In this document: piece by piece, positions 1-5,083 of the stretch
Numbering within the stretch: the stretch's first letter is position 1
How the letters are laid out: each line of letters begins with the position of its first letter
Assembly: GCA_016278585.1 (NCBI GenBank)
Contig: JADQBO010000269.1
Location: 1 to 7,832 of the forward strand
DNA from: Desulfosporosinus sp.
GTDB taxonomy: Bacteria > Bacillota > Desulfitobacteriia > Desulfitobacteriales > Desulfitobacteriaceae
Length of the DNA: 7,832 bases
Reading direction: 5' to 3'
Program-made: the position numbers and the translations under genes
The notes under the pieces: model-generated
The model's database searches: none
What the model saw: the letters and a program-made list of their open reading frames with translations, nothing else
Told to the model about the DNA's origin: nothing

Positions 1-71
1 TGCCATTTGATATTTGACTTTTTGTCAGATGATTTATGCAACGCTAATGATATTTATTGGAATAATCCTTC

Positions 72-362
72 TTAAATAGTGTTTACCACATCCACAGTGA
101 TCTCTATAGTCATGACTTCTAGTATCTCCCTTGCATTCAAGTCCTCTGAAAACAGACTAGCAGAAGGGTTGGTTACCCATACTCCTTCTTCATTCTTAAA
201 CAGTTTGCGTTTTTTCTCTTCTATATTCCATGTATTTTCGAGAATAGTTTCGCTGGTCTGTTCTCTTAATGATTCCTTCATTAGTTCTACCACATGGTCC
301 TTTGTTGAATCATCATAATCTACTAGGGCTACATTTATATAGGCACTTATTGTTTTTACCAT
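72..362 (-). CDS. Hypothetical protein, 96 aa
   Basis: I do not recognise this protein. It starts at an ATG (360-362) preceded on the minus strand by a GAGGG ribosome binding site about 6 nt away, which favours it over the overlapping plus-strand frame, whose GTG lacks such a site. The sequence is acidic and soluble-looking. It has a likely N-terminal beta strand (residues 3-15), an amphipathic helix (about 18-35), a charged middle with an EEKKRK cluster (48-53), and a hydrophobic beta-like C-terminus (about 82-96). There is no signal peptide, membrane segment or cysteine. It lies 108 bp downstream of the alpha/beta hydrolase on the same strand, so it could be co-transcribed by read-through or have its own promoter. 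The beta-helix-...-beta pattern could be a small ferredoxin-like fold, but that is only a guess. No function is assigned. Confidence 0.7.
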   Translation of the reverse strand: MVKTISAYINVALVDYDDSTKDHVVELMKESLREQTSETILENTWNIEEKKRKLFKNEEGVWVTNPSASLFSEDLNAREILEVMTIEITVDVVNTI

Positions 363-433
363 TGATAACCCTCGCTCACTTTTATCACTTGAAACCTACC
401 ACTTCCTATTAATGGTATACAAAATAGAACAAG

Positions 434-450
434 TTAGAGTTTCTCTCTAA
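434..450 (-). terminator. Weak candidate terminator after the hydrolase gene
   Basis: A perfect 6-bp inverted repeat (TTAGAG / CTCTAA) with a 5-nt loop lies just downstream of the hydrolase stop on the minus strand. It is followed by a loosely T-rich stretch (CTTGTTCTATTTTG). The stem is short and AT-rich, so termination would be partial at best. The rest of the 363-470 gap holds only the ribosome binding site of the 96-aa gene; I see no convincing promoter in it. Confidence 0.3.
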
Positions 451-470
451 GATGCCTATTTTGACTTATA

Positions 471-1238
471 TTACTTATCTATAGTTTTAATTAAAAAATT
501 ATTTATGGCTCTATTGACCTGATCTGGTTGTTCTAGCATAGCCATATGCCCTGCATCACTAATAAGTGCAATCGTTGAATGAGCTAATTCATTGTGAAGG
601 TATTTCGAGTATTTTACAGGAGTCATCTGATCCTCTTGTCCACAGATAATTAAAGCAGGAAGGAGGATATTCCGGACACGGTCCATAAGGTTAAATTCAT
701 TACAAGCTGTAAAATCTGCTAGGTAAACTTCAGTTGGAACACCTTTCATTTCTTCGGCAGCCTTTTCTAAGATGTCAGAAGAAACATTGAATGAATAGCT
801 GAATTTTACATTCCCTTGAGGGTGTTTACCCCTAGATAAGGTTTCTAGCAACAAAGGGTTAACTCGTAACCTCGCCCCGCTATCCACAATGATTAATCCT
901 TTCAGAGCCTTCGGATAAGCTAACGCTAACTCTAAGGCTATTGCCCCACCCATGGAATGCCCAACAATGACAAGTGGCCCTAACTTAAAAGCTTGTATAA
1001 AACTCCAAACAAATTCTCGATAAGCAATGATGCTACCTGTGGCTGTACCTTCCGAACGACCATGCCCAGGAAGATCAAGGGCCATTAAATTGTAGCCCTC
1101 GATACCTTCCAACTGGTAAATCCAATTCTTACCAGTACCGCCAGCACCGTGAACAAATAAAAGTGTCGTTAGATCTGCCTGAAACTCTTTAGTTAGGTGA
1201 TAATATATGCTCTTACCCTGAATATTTATAGACGGCAC
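471..1238 (-). CDS. Alpha/beta hydrolase fold protein
   Basis: This is a 255-residue soluble hydrolase of the alpha/beta fold superfamily, probably an esterase, lipase or C-C hydrolase-type enzyme of unknown substrate. Family landmarks are in order: oxyanion-hole HGAGG (30-34), DLPGHGRS (55-62), nucleophile elbow GHSMGG (93-98) with catalytic Ser95, the acid in GQEDQMTP (Asp203), and the base in AGH (His231). The complete triad and normal length indicate an active enzyme. Residues about 125-180 form the variable cap. The start is GTG (1236-1238), preceded by AAGGAG with a 9-nt spacer; no better ATG lies upstream. No signal peptide is seen, so it is cytoplasmic. It is transcribed divergently from the desulfurase-like gene, and the 96-aa gene follows it. 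Relatives are often labelled MhpC/BioH/RsbQ-like, but nothing here decides among them. Confidence 0.93.
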   Translation of the reverse strand: MPSINIQGKSIYYHLTKEFQADLTTLLFVHGAGGTGKNWIYQLEGIEGYNLMALDLPGHGRSEGTATGSIIAYREFVWSFIQAFKLGPLVIVGHSMGGAIALELALAYPKALKGLIIVDSGARLRVNPLLLETLSRGKHPQGNVKFSYSFNVSSDILEKAAEEMKGVPTEVYLADFTACNEFNLMDRVRNILLPALIICGQEDQMTPVKYSKYLHNELAHSTIALISDAGHMAMLEQPDQVNRAINNFLIKTIDK

Positions 1239-1305
1239 TTTTCTAATCTCCTTTCCCTCTATTACAAAGTGATTGGAACTTAATGATTAATTAATATTCA
1301 GATAC

Positions 1306-1343
1306 TTTATAATAAGTAAGCATTATAAAACTAATTTAGTCAA
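1306..1343 (-). promoter_or_regulatory. Ambiguous promoter region for the hydrolase
   Basis: The minus strand carries a TTGACT (1338-1343), a perfect TATAAT (1322-1327) and a TATAAA (1306-1311). The TTGACT-TATAAT spacing is only 10 bp, and no other pairing gives good hexamers at 16-18 bp. A promoter is expected here by position, but the exact boxes cannot be fixed by eye. Confidence 0.25.
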
Positions 1344-1357
1344 TAAATAATATTAAG

Positions 1358-1383
1358 AAAAAATGACCTGAAAGTCCTCAAGG
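1358..1383 (-). terminator. Weak hairpin plus T-tract in the divergent spacer
   Basis: On the minus strand a 5-bp stem with one bulged base (CCTTGA / TCAGG, positions 1367-1383) precedes TCA and a run of six T (1358-1363). It has the layout of a weak intrinsic terminator or attenuator lying upstream of the hydrolase gene and directly after the small possible ORF. The stem is short, so confidence is low. Confidence 0.25.
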
Positions 1384-1440
1384 AAAACTAATAATTCTTA
1401 CCCACCACGTTCCACCCAATGCCTGCAAAACTTTTGTCAC
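1378..1440 (-). CDS. Possible small ORF in the divergent spacer (20 aa)
   Basis: The minus strand has a short frame starting at GTG (1438-1440) with GGAG 6 nt upstream; an in-frame ATG at 1450-1452 lacks a Shine-Dalgarno. It ends at TGA (1378-1380) and contains GGTWW with two adjacent tryptophan codons. A small hairpin and a T6 run follow at once on the same strand (1358-1383). The local composition differs from the AT-rich flanks. It could be a leader peptide, a gene remnant or chance. I do not recognise the peptide. Confidence 0.15.
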   Translation of the reverse strand: MTKVLQALGGTWWVRIISFP

Positions 1441-1461
1441 CTTTTTCTCCATAGATAAATA
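1434..1461 (+). promoter_or_regulatory. Candidate promoter for desulfurase/DsrE-like unit
   Basis: TTGTCA (1434-1439) and TAAATA (1456-1461) are separated by 16 bp and lie about 50 bp upstream of the desulfurase-like ATG. The -35 is a good match and the -10 is mediocre. Predicted transcription would start near 1468 and leave a leader of about 45 nt. Confidence 0.35.
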
Positions 1462-1496
1462 TCATGCTAACAGGAATAAAGCCTGAGATATCTGCC

Positions 1497-1509
1497 AGAA
1501 AGAGGTGAT
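1497..1509 (+). promoter_or_regulatory. Extended ribosome binding site of the desulfurase-like gene
   Basis: AGAAAGAGGTGAT matches the complement of the 16S 3' tail across its whole length with one missing base, and ends 3 nt before the ATG at 1513. This fixes the start of the desulfurase-like gene. Confidence 0.8.
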
Positions 1510-1512
1510 AAT

Positions 1513-2832
1513 ATGAATTTAAGTTTTAAGTTGTCACGATCAAATTATCGGCATCTAATTATCGGTGCTGATACAAAAATCCCTCTCCATAACGGTCAAT
1601 ACACAACCGCCATAAATTTTGATAACGCTGCTTCAACCCCACCATTTGTTTCAGTTATGGAGGAAATTAATCATTTTGCTACCATGTATTCTTCCATTCA
1701 TCGTGGCACAGGTTATAAATCACAGCTTTCTTCTAAACTCTTTGAAGAAGCAAGATCAATTATTCTTAAATTTGTAAATGCCGACCCTTCACAAGATACC
1801 GTTATTTATGTTAAGAATACGACAGAAGCTATTAACAAATTATCCTATCGTTTGTGGGACGGAAACAAGAGGAGTGTGATCTTGTCAACCTGGATGGAGC
1901 ACCATTCTAATGATCTCCCGTGGAGAAACAAATATAAAGTTGATTATGTTCAGACTGATTCCTCTGGAAAATTAAGCCTTGAAGATTTAGAGAATAGATT
2001 AATCAAACACAAAGGTAATGTAAAACTCGTGACAGTTACAGGGGCCTCAAATGTTACAGGATATGTAAACCCGATACATAAAATAGCTGAATTGGCCCAT
2101 CGCTACCAAGCAAAAATACTAGTTGATGGTGCACAATTAGTCCCTCATAACTCAGTCAATATGAACCCAAAGAATCCCCTTCACCGTATCGATTATCTAA
2201 CGTTCTCTGCCCACAAGATGTACGCTCCTTTTGGAATTGGAGTGCTCATCGGTCCGCAAGAAACCTTCCAGAAAGGTATCTCAGAGTTTGTTGGAGGAGG
2301 AACAGCAGAAACCGTAACACATGATTGGGTAGTGTGGGAGAAACCTCCACATAATGAAGAAGCGGGCACCCCTAACGTAATGGGAGTAGTAGCTCTAGTA
2401 GCTGCGATTAAAACTTTAACCACATTAGGCATGAAGAGTATTGATCACTATGAAAATCAGCTTACCAACTATGCTACATCAAAACTAAAATCGATCCCGG
2501 GCCTAACTCTTTATTCTCATACAGCTCCAGGTGAACCTCGAATTGGAGTAATCCCTTTTAATATTAAAGGGATTGCCCATGAACAAGTTGCCACTATTCT
2601 ATCAAATCAGGCTGGAATAGCGGTCAGAACTGGTTGTTTTTGTACCCAACCATATATTCAAAGTCTCTTATCAATCTCTCCGAGACAAATGGATTACTTT
2701 AGAAAGCGTAGAGACGCTCCCCGCCCAGGTGTGGTTCGTCTCAGTTTCGGATTATACAACGATTTTAGTGAAATTGATATTTTGACTCAAGTACTCGAAA
2801 GAATCACTATGCATCCAACATCTTACATGTAA
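1513..2832 (+). CDS. Class V PLP-dependent enzyme, cysteine desulfurase-like
   Basis: This 439-residue protein belongs to the class V aminotransferase / SufS-CsdA (group II cysteine desulfurase) family. Such enzymes convert cysteine to alanine and leave a persulfide on an active-site cysteine. Visible landmarks are DNAAST (37-42), EHHSN with the PLP-stacking His130 (129-133), VDGAQ with Asp205 and Gln208, SAHK with Schiff-base Lys235, and AGTPN (284-288). The active-site loop RTGCFC (372-377) places Cys377 at the catalytic position of RTGHHC-type SufS loops, with an extra Cys375. VRLSFGLYN (408-416) matches the C-terminal substrate-binding segment. A charged stretch around 391-405 looks like a small insertion. 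No signal peptide is seen. The DsrE-like gene 70 bp downstream and the absence of sufBCD or iscU here suggest sulfur transfer rather than a standard Fe-S operon. A selenocysteine lyase or other class V lyase is the main alternative. Confidence 0.88.
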   Translation: MNLSFKLSRSNYRHLIIGADTKIPLHNGQYTTAINFDNAASTPPFVSVMEEINHFATMYSSIHRGTGYKSQLSSKLFEEARSIILKFVNADPSQDTVIYVKNTTEAINKLSYRLWDGNKRSVILSTWMEHHSNDLPWRNKYKVDYVQTDSSGKLSLEDLENRLIKHKGNVKLVTVTGASNVTGYVNPIHKIAELAHRYQAKILVDGAQLVPHNSVNMNPKNPLHRIDYLTFSAHKMYAPFGIGVLIGPQETFQKGISEFVGGGTAETVTHDWVVWEKPPHNEEAGTPNVMGVVALVAAIKTLTTLGMKSIDHYENQLTNYATSKLKSIPGLTLYSHTAPGEPRIGVIPFNIKGIAHEQVATILSNQAGIAVRTGCFCTQPYIQSLLSISPRQMDYFRKRRDAPRPGVVRLSFGLYNDFSEIDILTQVLERITMHPTSYM

Positions 2833-2838
2833 TGAACG

Positions 2839-2880
2839 TTATATAAATACCTATTTCTACTTATAATAGGTTTTATATAA
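2839..2880 (+). repeat. AT-rich inverted repeat between the desulfurase and DsrE-like genes
   Basis: The arms 2839-2855 and 2865-2880 are complementary over 16 bp with a single unpaired base, around a 9-nt loop (2856-2864). The hairpin starts 6 nt after the desulfurase stop and ends just before the DsrE-like ribosome binding site. It lacks a following T-tract, so it is not a classical terminator. It could be an mRNA-stability or processing hairpin setting the ratio of the two proteins, or an operator: TATAAT-like hexamers occur within it at 2862-2867 and 2876-2881. Confidence 0.6.
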
Positions 2881-2902
2881 TGGTCGTAAAGGGGTGCAAA
2901 CA

Positions 2903-3379
2903 TTGAACAAGAAAATGAACCTACTTATGTTTAGCGGTGATTATGATAAAGCTTTGGCAGCCCTTATACTTGCTAATTCTGCCCGAGAGTTAGAAGTAGA
3001 TGTAACTATGTTCTTCGCTTTTTGGGGCCTTTGTCTTGTACGTGACCCAGAAAAAGCAACCTCCGACGATAAAACTATTTATGAAAAAATGTTTGGGATG
3101 GTTACTCCGAAGGGGCCTGAAGAGTTGCCCCTCTCACGGATGAACATGGTTGGACTGGGAAAACAAATGCTTCTAGAAATGATGGAAGACGACAAAGCCC
3201 CTTCTCTAACGGACTTTTTAAACGGAGCCCGAAAAAAAGGGGTTAAGTTCTACGGATGTAAACTTTCTGTTGAGGTTATGGGTTTTAAAGAAGACGAGCT
3301 ACTCCCGGAAGTTGAAATTATCACAGCAAAAGACTACTTATCGGATGCCCTTGAATCAGACATGCAACTCTTTATTTAG
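2903..3379 (+). CDS. DsrE/DsrF/DrsH-like family protein
   Basis: This small cytoplasmic protein has the DsrE/DsrF-like (DrsE_2) fold, a family of sulfurtransferase-like proteins that can carry persulfide sulfur on a conserved cysteine. Numbering from the TTG start at 2903 gives 158 residues, the usual size. The N-terminal strand and loop (NLLMFSGDYDKALAAL, from residue 6) is typical. Cys44 lies in FWGLCLVRDP, and Cys119 in YGCKLSVEVMGF occupies the conserved sulfur-carrier position. I chose TTG at 2903 because AAAGGGG (2888-2894) ends 8 nt before it. An in-frame GTG at 2894 overlaps that site and so has no usable ribosome binding site of its own. The gene follows the desulfurase-like gene, its likely sulfur donor (inference). 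Its stop codon directly abuts that of convergent RNase HI. Confidence 0.85.
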   Translation: MNKKMNLLMFSGDYDKALAALILANSARELEVDVTMFFAFWGLCLVRDPEKATSDDKTIYEKMFGMVTPKGPEELPLSRMNMVGLGKQMLLEMMEDDKAPSLTDFLNGARKKGVKFYGCKLSVEVMGFKEDELLPEVEIITAKDYLSDALESDMQLFI

Positions 3380-4021
3380 TTACTTAGTGCTTATTCCCAA
3401 AGCTTCTTTGGCTAGCCGGTCTACGTAATCGTTAAACCGATCTCCGCTATGGCCGGCAACCTTTTTAAATTCGTAAAGTCCATGATGGGAGCGCATAAAC
3501 GCAACATAAGCTTGTGTAAACTTATTTTTTGCTTGCCAGTCTCCGGTAACCCATAGGGAAATTCCAGAATAGTCGTGATAGATTCGAATACGCGCATTCA
3601 ATGATTTAGCTTTTTCGACCGCATAGCGTACGGCAGCAATTTCACCCGCAACATTTCTCATATTTGCAGCTTCGAGATCTTCCCCAACCCCTTGACCCTC
3701 ATGAACAACCTTGCCATCCTTAATAAAGGCATAACCATACGAATACTTGCCATTTTTATAACTTCCATCAGTATAGACTTCAAAATCGACAGTACCTATC
3801 GATGATGTCGATGATGTCGATGATGTAAGTGTATCTCCACAGCTATCCTTAGGGTCTGTGGAGTTGTCATTATTTAGCCAGTCAAGTGCTTCAGCTTTAG
3901 TTTCGAATCCTTTAAAAAGAGCACCTTTATAACCTTTGACTGATGCTTGACATTCCGGCCAATTATTAAAAATACCAACTTTATGCCCTATTTTCACAGT
4001 ATAGAAATTTTTTTTTGCCAA
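3380..4021 (-). CDS. rnhA: Ribonuclease HI with N-terminal hybrid-binding domain
   Basis: This enzyme cleaves the RNA strand of RNA-DNA hybrids, as in R-loops and replication primers. The 213-residue protein begins with a viroplasmin-like hybrid-binding domain (about 4-50: FYTVKIGHKVGIF, Trp21, FKGFETKAEALDWL). A low-complexity Ser/Thr linker (about 52-77) follows, then the RNase H fold (79-210). Catalytic residues are complete: Asp85 in YTDGS, Glu127 in VAGEIAAV, Asp150 in YHDYSGI and Asp201 in VDRLAKEA, plus His191 in AGHSGD at the right spacing. This is the architecture of Bacillus halodurans-type RNase H1. The start is TTG (4019-4021), preceded by AGGAGG (4028-4033) with a 6-nt spacer. 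An A9 run covers codons 2-5 just after the start. A near-consensus promoter lies at 4096-4124. The gene converges on the DsrE-like gene with no spacer. Confidence 0.96.
   Translation of the reverse strand: MAKKNFYTVKIGHKVGIFNNWPECQASVKGYKGALFKGFETKAEALDWLNNDNSTDPKDSCGDTLTSSTSSTSSIGTVDFEVYTDGSYKNGKYSYGYAFIKDGKVVHEGQGVGEDLEAANMRNVAGEIAAVRYAVEKAKSLNARIRIYHDYSGISLWVTGDWQAKNKFTQAYVAFMRSHHGLYEFKKVAGHSGDRFNDYVDRLAKEALGISTK
3799..3827 (-). repeat. 9-bp tandem repeat in the RNase HI linker
   Basis: Three uninterrupted copies of a 9-bp unit (GATGATGTC on the plus strand; the last copy ends in A) encode repeated Ser-Ser-Thr in the linker between the hybrid-binding and catalytic domains, about residues 67-75. 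The unit is a multiple of three, so copy-number change would alter linker length without a frameshift. Confidence 0.85.
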
Positions 4022-4095
4022 GTTGTCCCTCCTAACTAAATGTGAATTATTACTCTTTATCCCTCAAAGGTTATTGCACTCTGATTTAAAACACT

Positions 4096-4124
4096 ATTAT
4101 AAACTTTTTTTATCAAAATGTTAA
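4096..4124 (-). promoter_or_regulatory. Promoter of the RNase HI gene
   Basis: On the minus strand TTAACA (4119-4124) and a perfect TATAAT (4096-4101) are separated by 17 bp. The match to sigma-70/SigA consensus is 11 of 12. The predicted start near 4089 gives a leader of roughly 70 nt before the TTG start. Confidence 0.7.
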
Positions 4125-4209
4125 ATCGTAAGGCAAAATATACACAAAATTAATGAAGTCTTTATATCTCAAAATAAAGTCTGGGGCATATAATTAAATA
4201 GAAGGAATA

Positions 4210-4238
4210 TTCAAAATATTGTTGAAACTATATATTAT
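4210..4238 (+). promoter_or_regulatory. Promoter of the AbrB-RelE fusion gene
   Basis: TTCAAA (4210-4215) and TATTAT (4233-4238) have a 17-bp spacer. Transcription would start near 4245 and leave a leader of about 50 nt ending in a strong ribosome binding site (AAAGGAGG, 4281-4288). The -10 is embedded in a dyad-symmetric element listed separately. Confidence 0.55.
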
Positions 4239-4246
4239 AGAACAAT
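4218..4246 (+). promoter_or_regulatory. Dyad-symmetric operator candidate over the -10
   Basis: An outer inverted repeat ATTGTT (4218-4223) / AACAAT (4241-4246) encloses an inner perfect inverted repeat CTATA (4228-4232) / TATAG (4236-4240). The left side has a 4-nt unpaired stretch, so the two dyads are not concentric. Just upstream, two AATATT palindromes (4206-4211 and 4215-4220) are 9 bp apart. The position over the -10 box suits repression. Autoregulation by the AbrB-type domain encoded downstream is inferred. Confidence 0.4.
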
Positions 4247-4295
4247 CACTTCCGGCCTTAACCCTATTTGACAAACTAATAAAGGAGGCGTATCT

Positions 4296-4958
4296 ATGGA
4301 AAATTATCGGGTAGAGGTTGGTGCAAAAGGAGAAATCATATTACCTATAGAGTTACGAGAGCTCTTTGGACTTGTAGAAGAAGATACTCTTGATTTATGC
4401 GTTGACTCAGAAGGTAAAGTTTTTGTACGAACCGCCGAGCGATCTGTCCGACCACTTTCAGATTTCTTTGAAGACCTAATTGTAAATGATTTGCTTGCTA
4501 AGGGGTGTAGTGGTGATTGTCTTAAAAATAAACTCCTTGAACGCAAATTGAAACTAAGTACCATACTCGACCGCTTATCTGAAGAAGGCTATCGGGCACA
4601 TAAAAACGGTCAAGCGATTAAGTGTTGGGAAGCGCAAGCATTAACAGCAGCGGGTATTCAAAAGGTCCCTAACGGAAACTACGACGTTATGATTACGACC
4701 CGTGGTATCCATGATCTAGCTGTCCTACGCAAAGAAGAGCTTAGAGAAATTCCAGCAGTATTCGAAAGCTTAGAACAAAATCCATTTGCCTTTAAGCGAC
4801 TACGTGGACCTTATTATGAGACTTATCGAGTTTCTTTCCGTTGTGGAACTAAGGAGTGCCGAGTTGTTTATACGATCTTTGCACCAGAAAATCTAATTGT
4901 AATTCTAACAGTTGGAGCACGTAAAGTCATTTACGATCGGCTTAACGGAATTGCATGA
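4296..4958 (+). CDS. AbrB/SpoVT DNA-binding domain fused to a RelE/ParE-like toxin domain
   Basis: This 220-residue protein joins two modules usually found in separate proteins. Residues 1-48 form a swapped-hairpin AbrB/MazE/SpoVT-type DNA-binding domain (YRVEVGAKGEIILPIELRE). Residues about 54-106 are a charged helical segment (DFFEDLIVNDLL) like the C-terminus of stand-alone AbrB-type regulators. Residues about 128-216 resemble RelE/ParE/YoeB toxins: KRLRG (167-171), YRVSF (177-181), CRVVY (188-192) and VGARKVIY (206-213). Aligned by memory to E. coli RelE, Arg178, Arg189, Arg209 and Tyr213 occupy the places of Lys52, Arg61, Arg81 and Tyr87, while Lys54 becomes Ser180. The toxin fold may therefore be catalytically competent. 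The ATG follows AAAGGAGG at 7 nt, and the frame is unbroken. It stands alone with its own promoter and terminator. It may be a self-neutralised toxin or a regulator that reuses the fold. Confidence 0.82.
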   Translation: MENYRVEVGAKGEIILPIELRELFGLVEEDTLDLCVDSEGKVFVRTAERSVRPLSDFFEDLIVNDLLAKGCSGDCLKNKLLERKLKLSTILDRLSEEGYRAHKNGQAIKCWEAQALTAAGIQKVPNGNYDVMITTRGIHDLAVLRKEELREIPAVFESLEQNPFAFKRLRGPYYETYRVSFRCGTKECRVVYTIFAPENLIVILTVGARKVIYDRLNGIA

Positions 4959-5026
4959 TACACCAAATTATTTCAAAAATGAATGTTTTTTTCGAAGAAA
5001 ACGAAAGAGCATGAGTTTAGAGACAT

Positions 5027-5071
5027 GAAAGGAAGCCTAAGGACATAAACACCTTCAGGCTTCCTTTCTTT
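5027..5071 (+). terminator. Intrinsic terminator between convergent genes
   Basis: A perfect 12-bp inverted repeat (GAAAGGAAGCCT at 5027-5038 and its complement at 5057-5068) encloses an 18-nt loop that can pair further (AGG/CCT). A short T run follows on the plus strand. It lies 68 bp after the AbrB-RelE stop and 12 bp beyond the methyltransferase stop, so it could stop transcription from both sides. The T-tract is short in the plus direction and absent in the minus direction. Confidence 0.75.
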
Positions 5072-5083
5072 ACATAAGACAGC

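Noticed and set aside
1..75. Plus-strand frame open from the left edge to TAA at 73-75
   Set aside because: Only 24 codons are visible, without a recognisable motif. It might be the tail of a convergent gene overlapping the 96-aa gene by a few bases, but this cannot be judged from the window.
79..318. 79-codon plus-strand frame opposite the 96-aa gene
   Set aside because: It begins at a GTG without a ribosome binding site and mirrors the better-supported minus-strand gene. Frames opposite the desulfurase, fusion and GH94 genes were dropped for the same reason.
1471..1485. CAGG/CCTG mini-hairpin upstream of the desulfurase-like gene, considered as a riboswitch or T-box
   Set aside because: It has only four base pairs, and no T-box, SAM or other riboswitch core motif was recognised in the short leader.
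4119..4154. 11-codon plus-strand ORF in the RNase HI/fusion spacer
   Set aside because: It has no ribosome binding site and overlaps the -35 of the RNase HI promoter; it is probably chance.
4022..4295. Both divergent spacers (1239-1512 and 4022-4295) are exactly 274 bp
   Set aside because: I saw no sequence similarity between them; the equal length appears to be coincidence.
4268..4296. TTGACA, 17 bp, TATCTA just upstream of the fusion gene
   Set aside because: The -10 would overlap the ATG, so transcription would start inside the gene and lose the strong ribosome binding site. A better-placed promoter exists at 4210-4238. An internal promoter for a shorter product cannot be excluded but is unsupported.
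4985..5002. 18-bp near-palindrome GTTTTTTTCGAAGAAAAC after the fusion gene
   Set aside because: It is AT-rich with one mismatch and is not followed by a T-tract. The GC-richer stem at 5027-5068 explains termination better.
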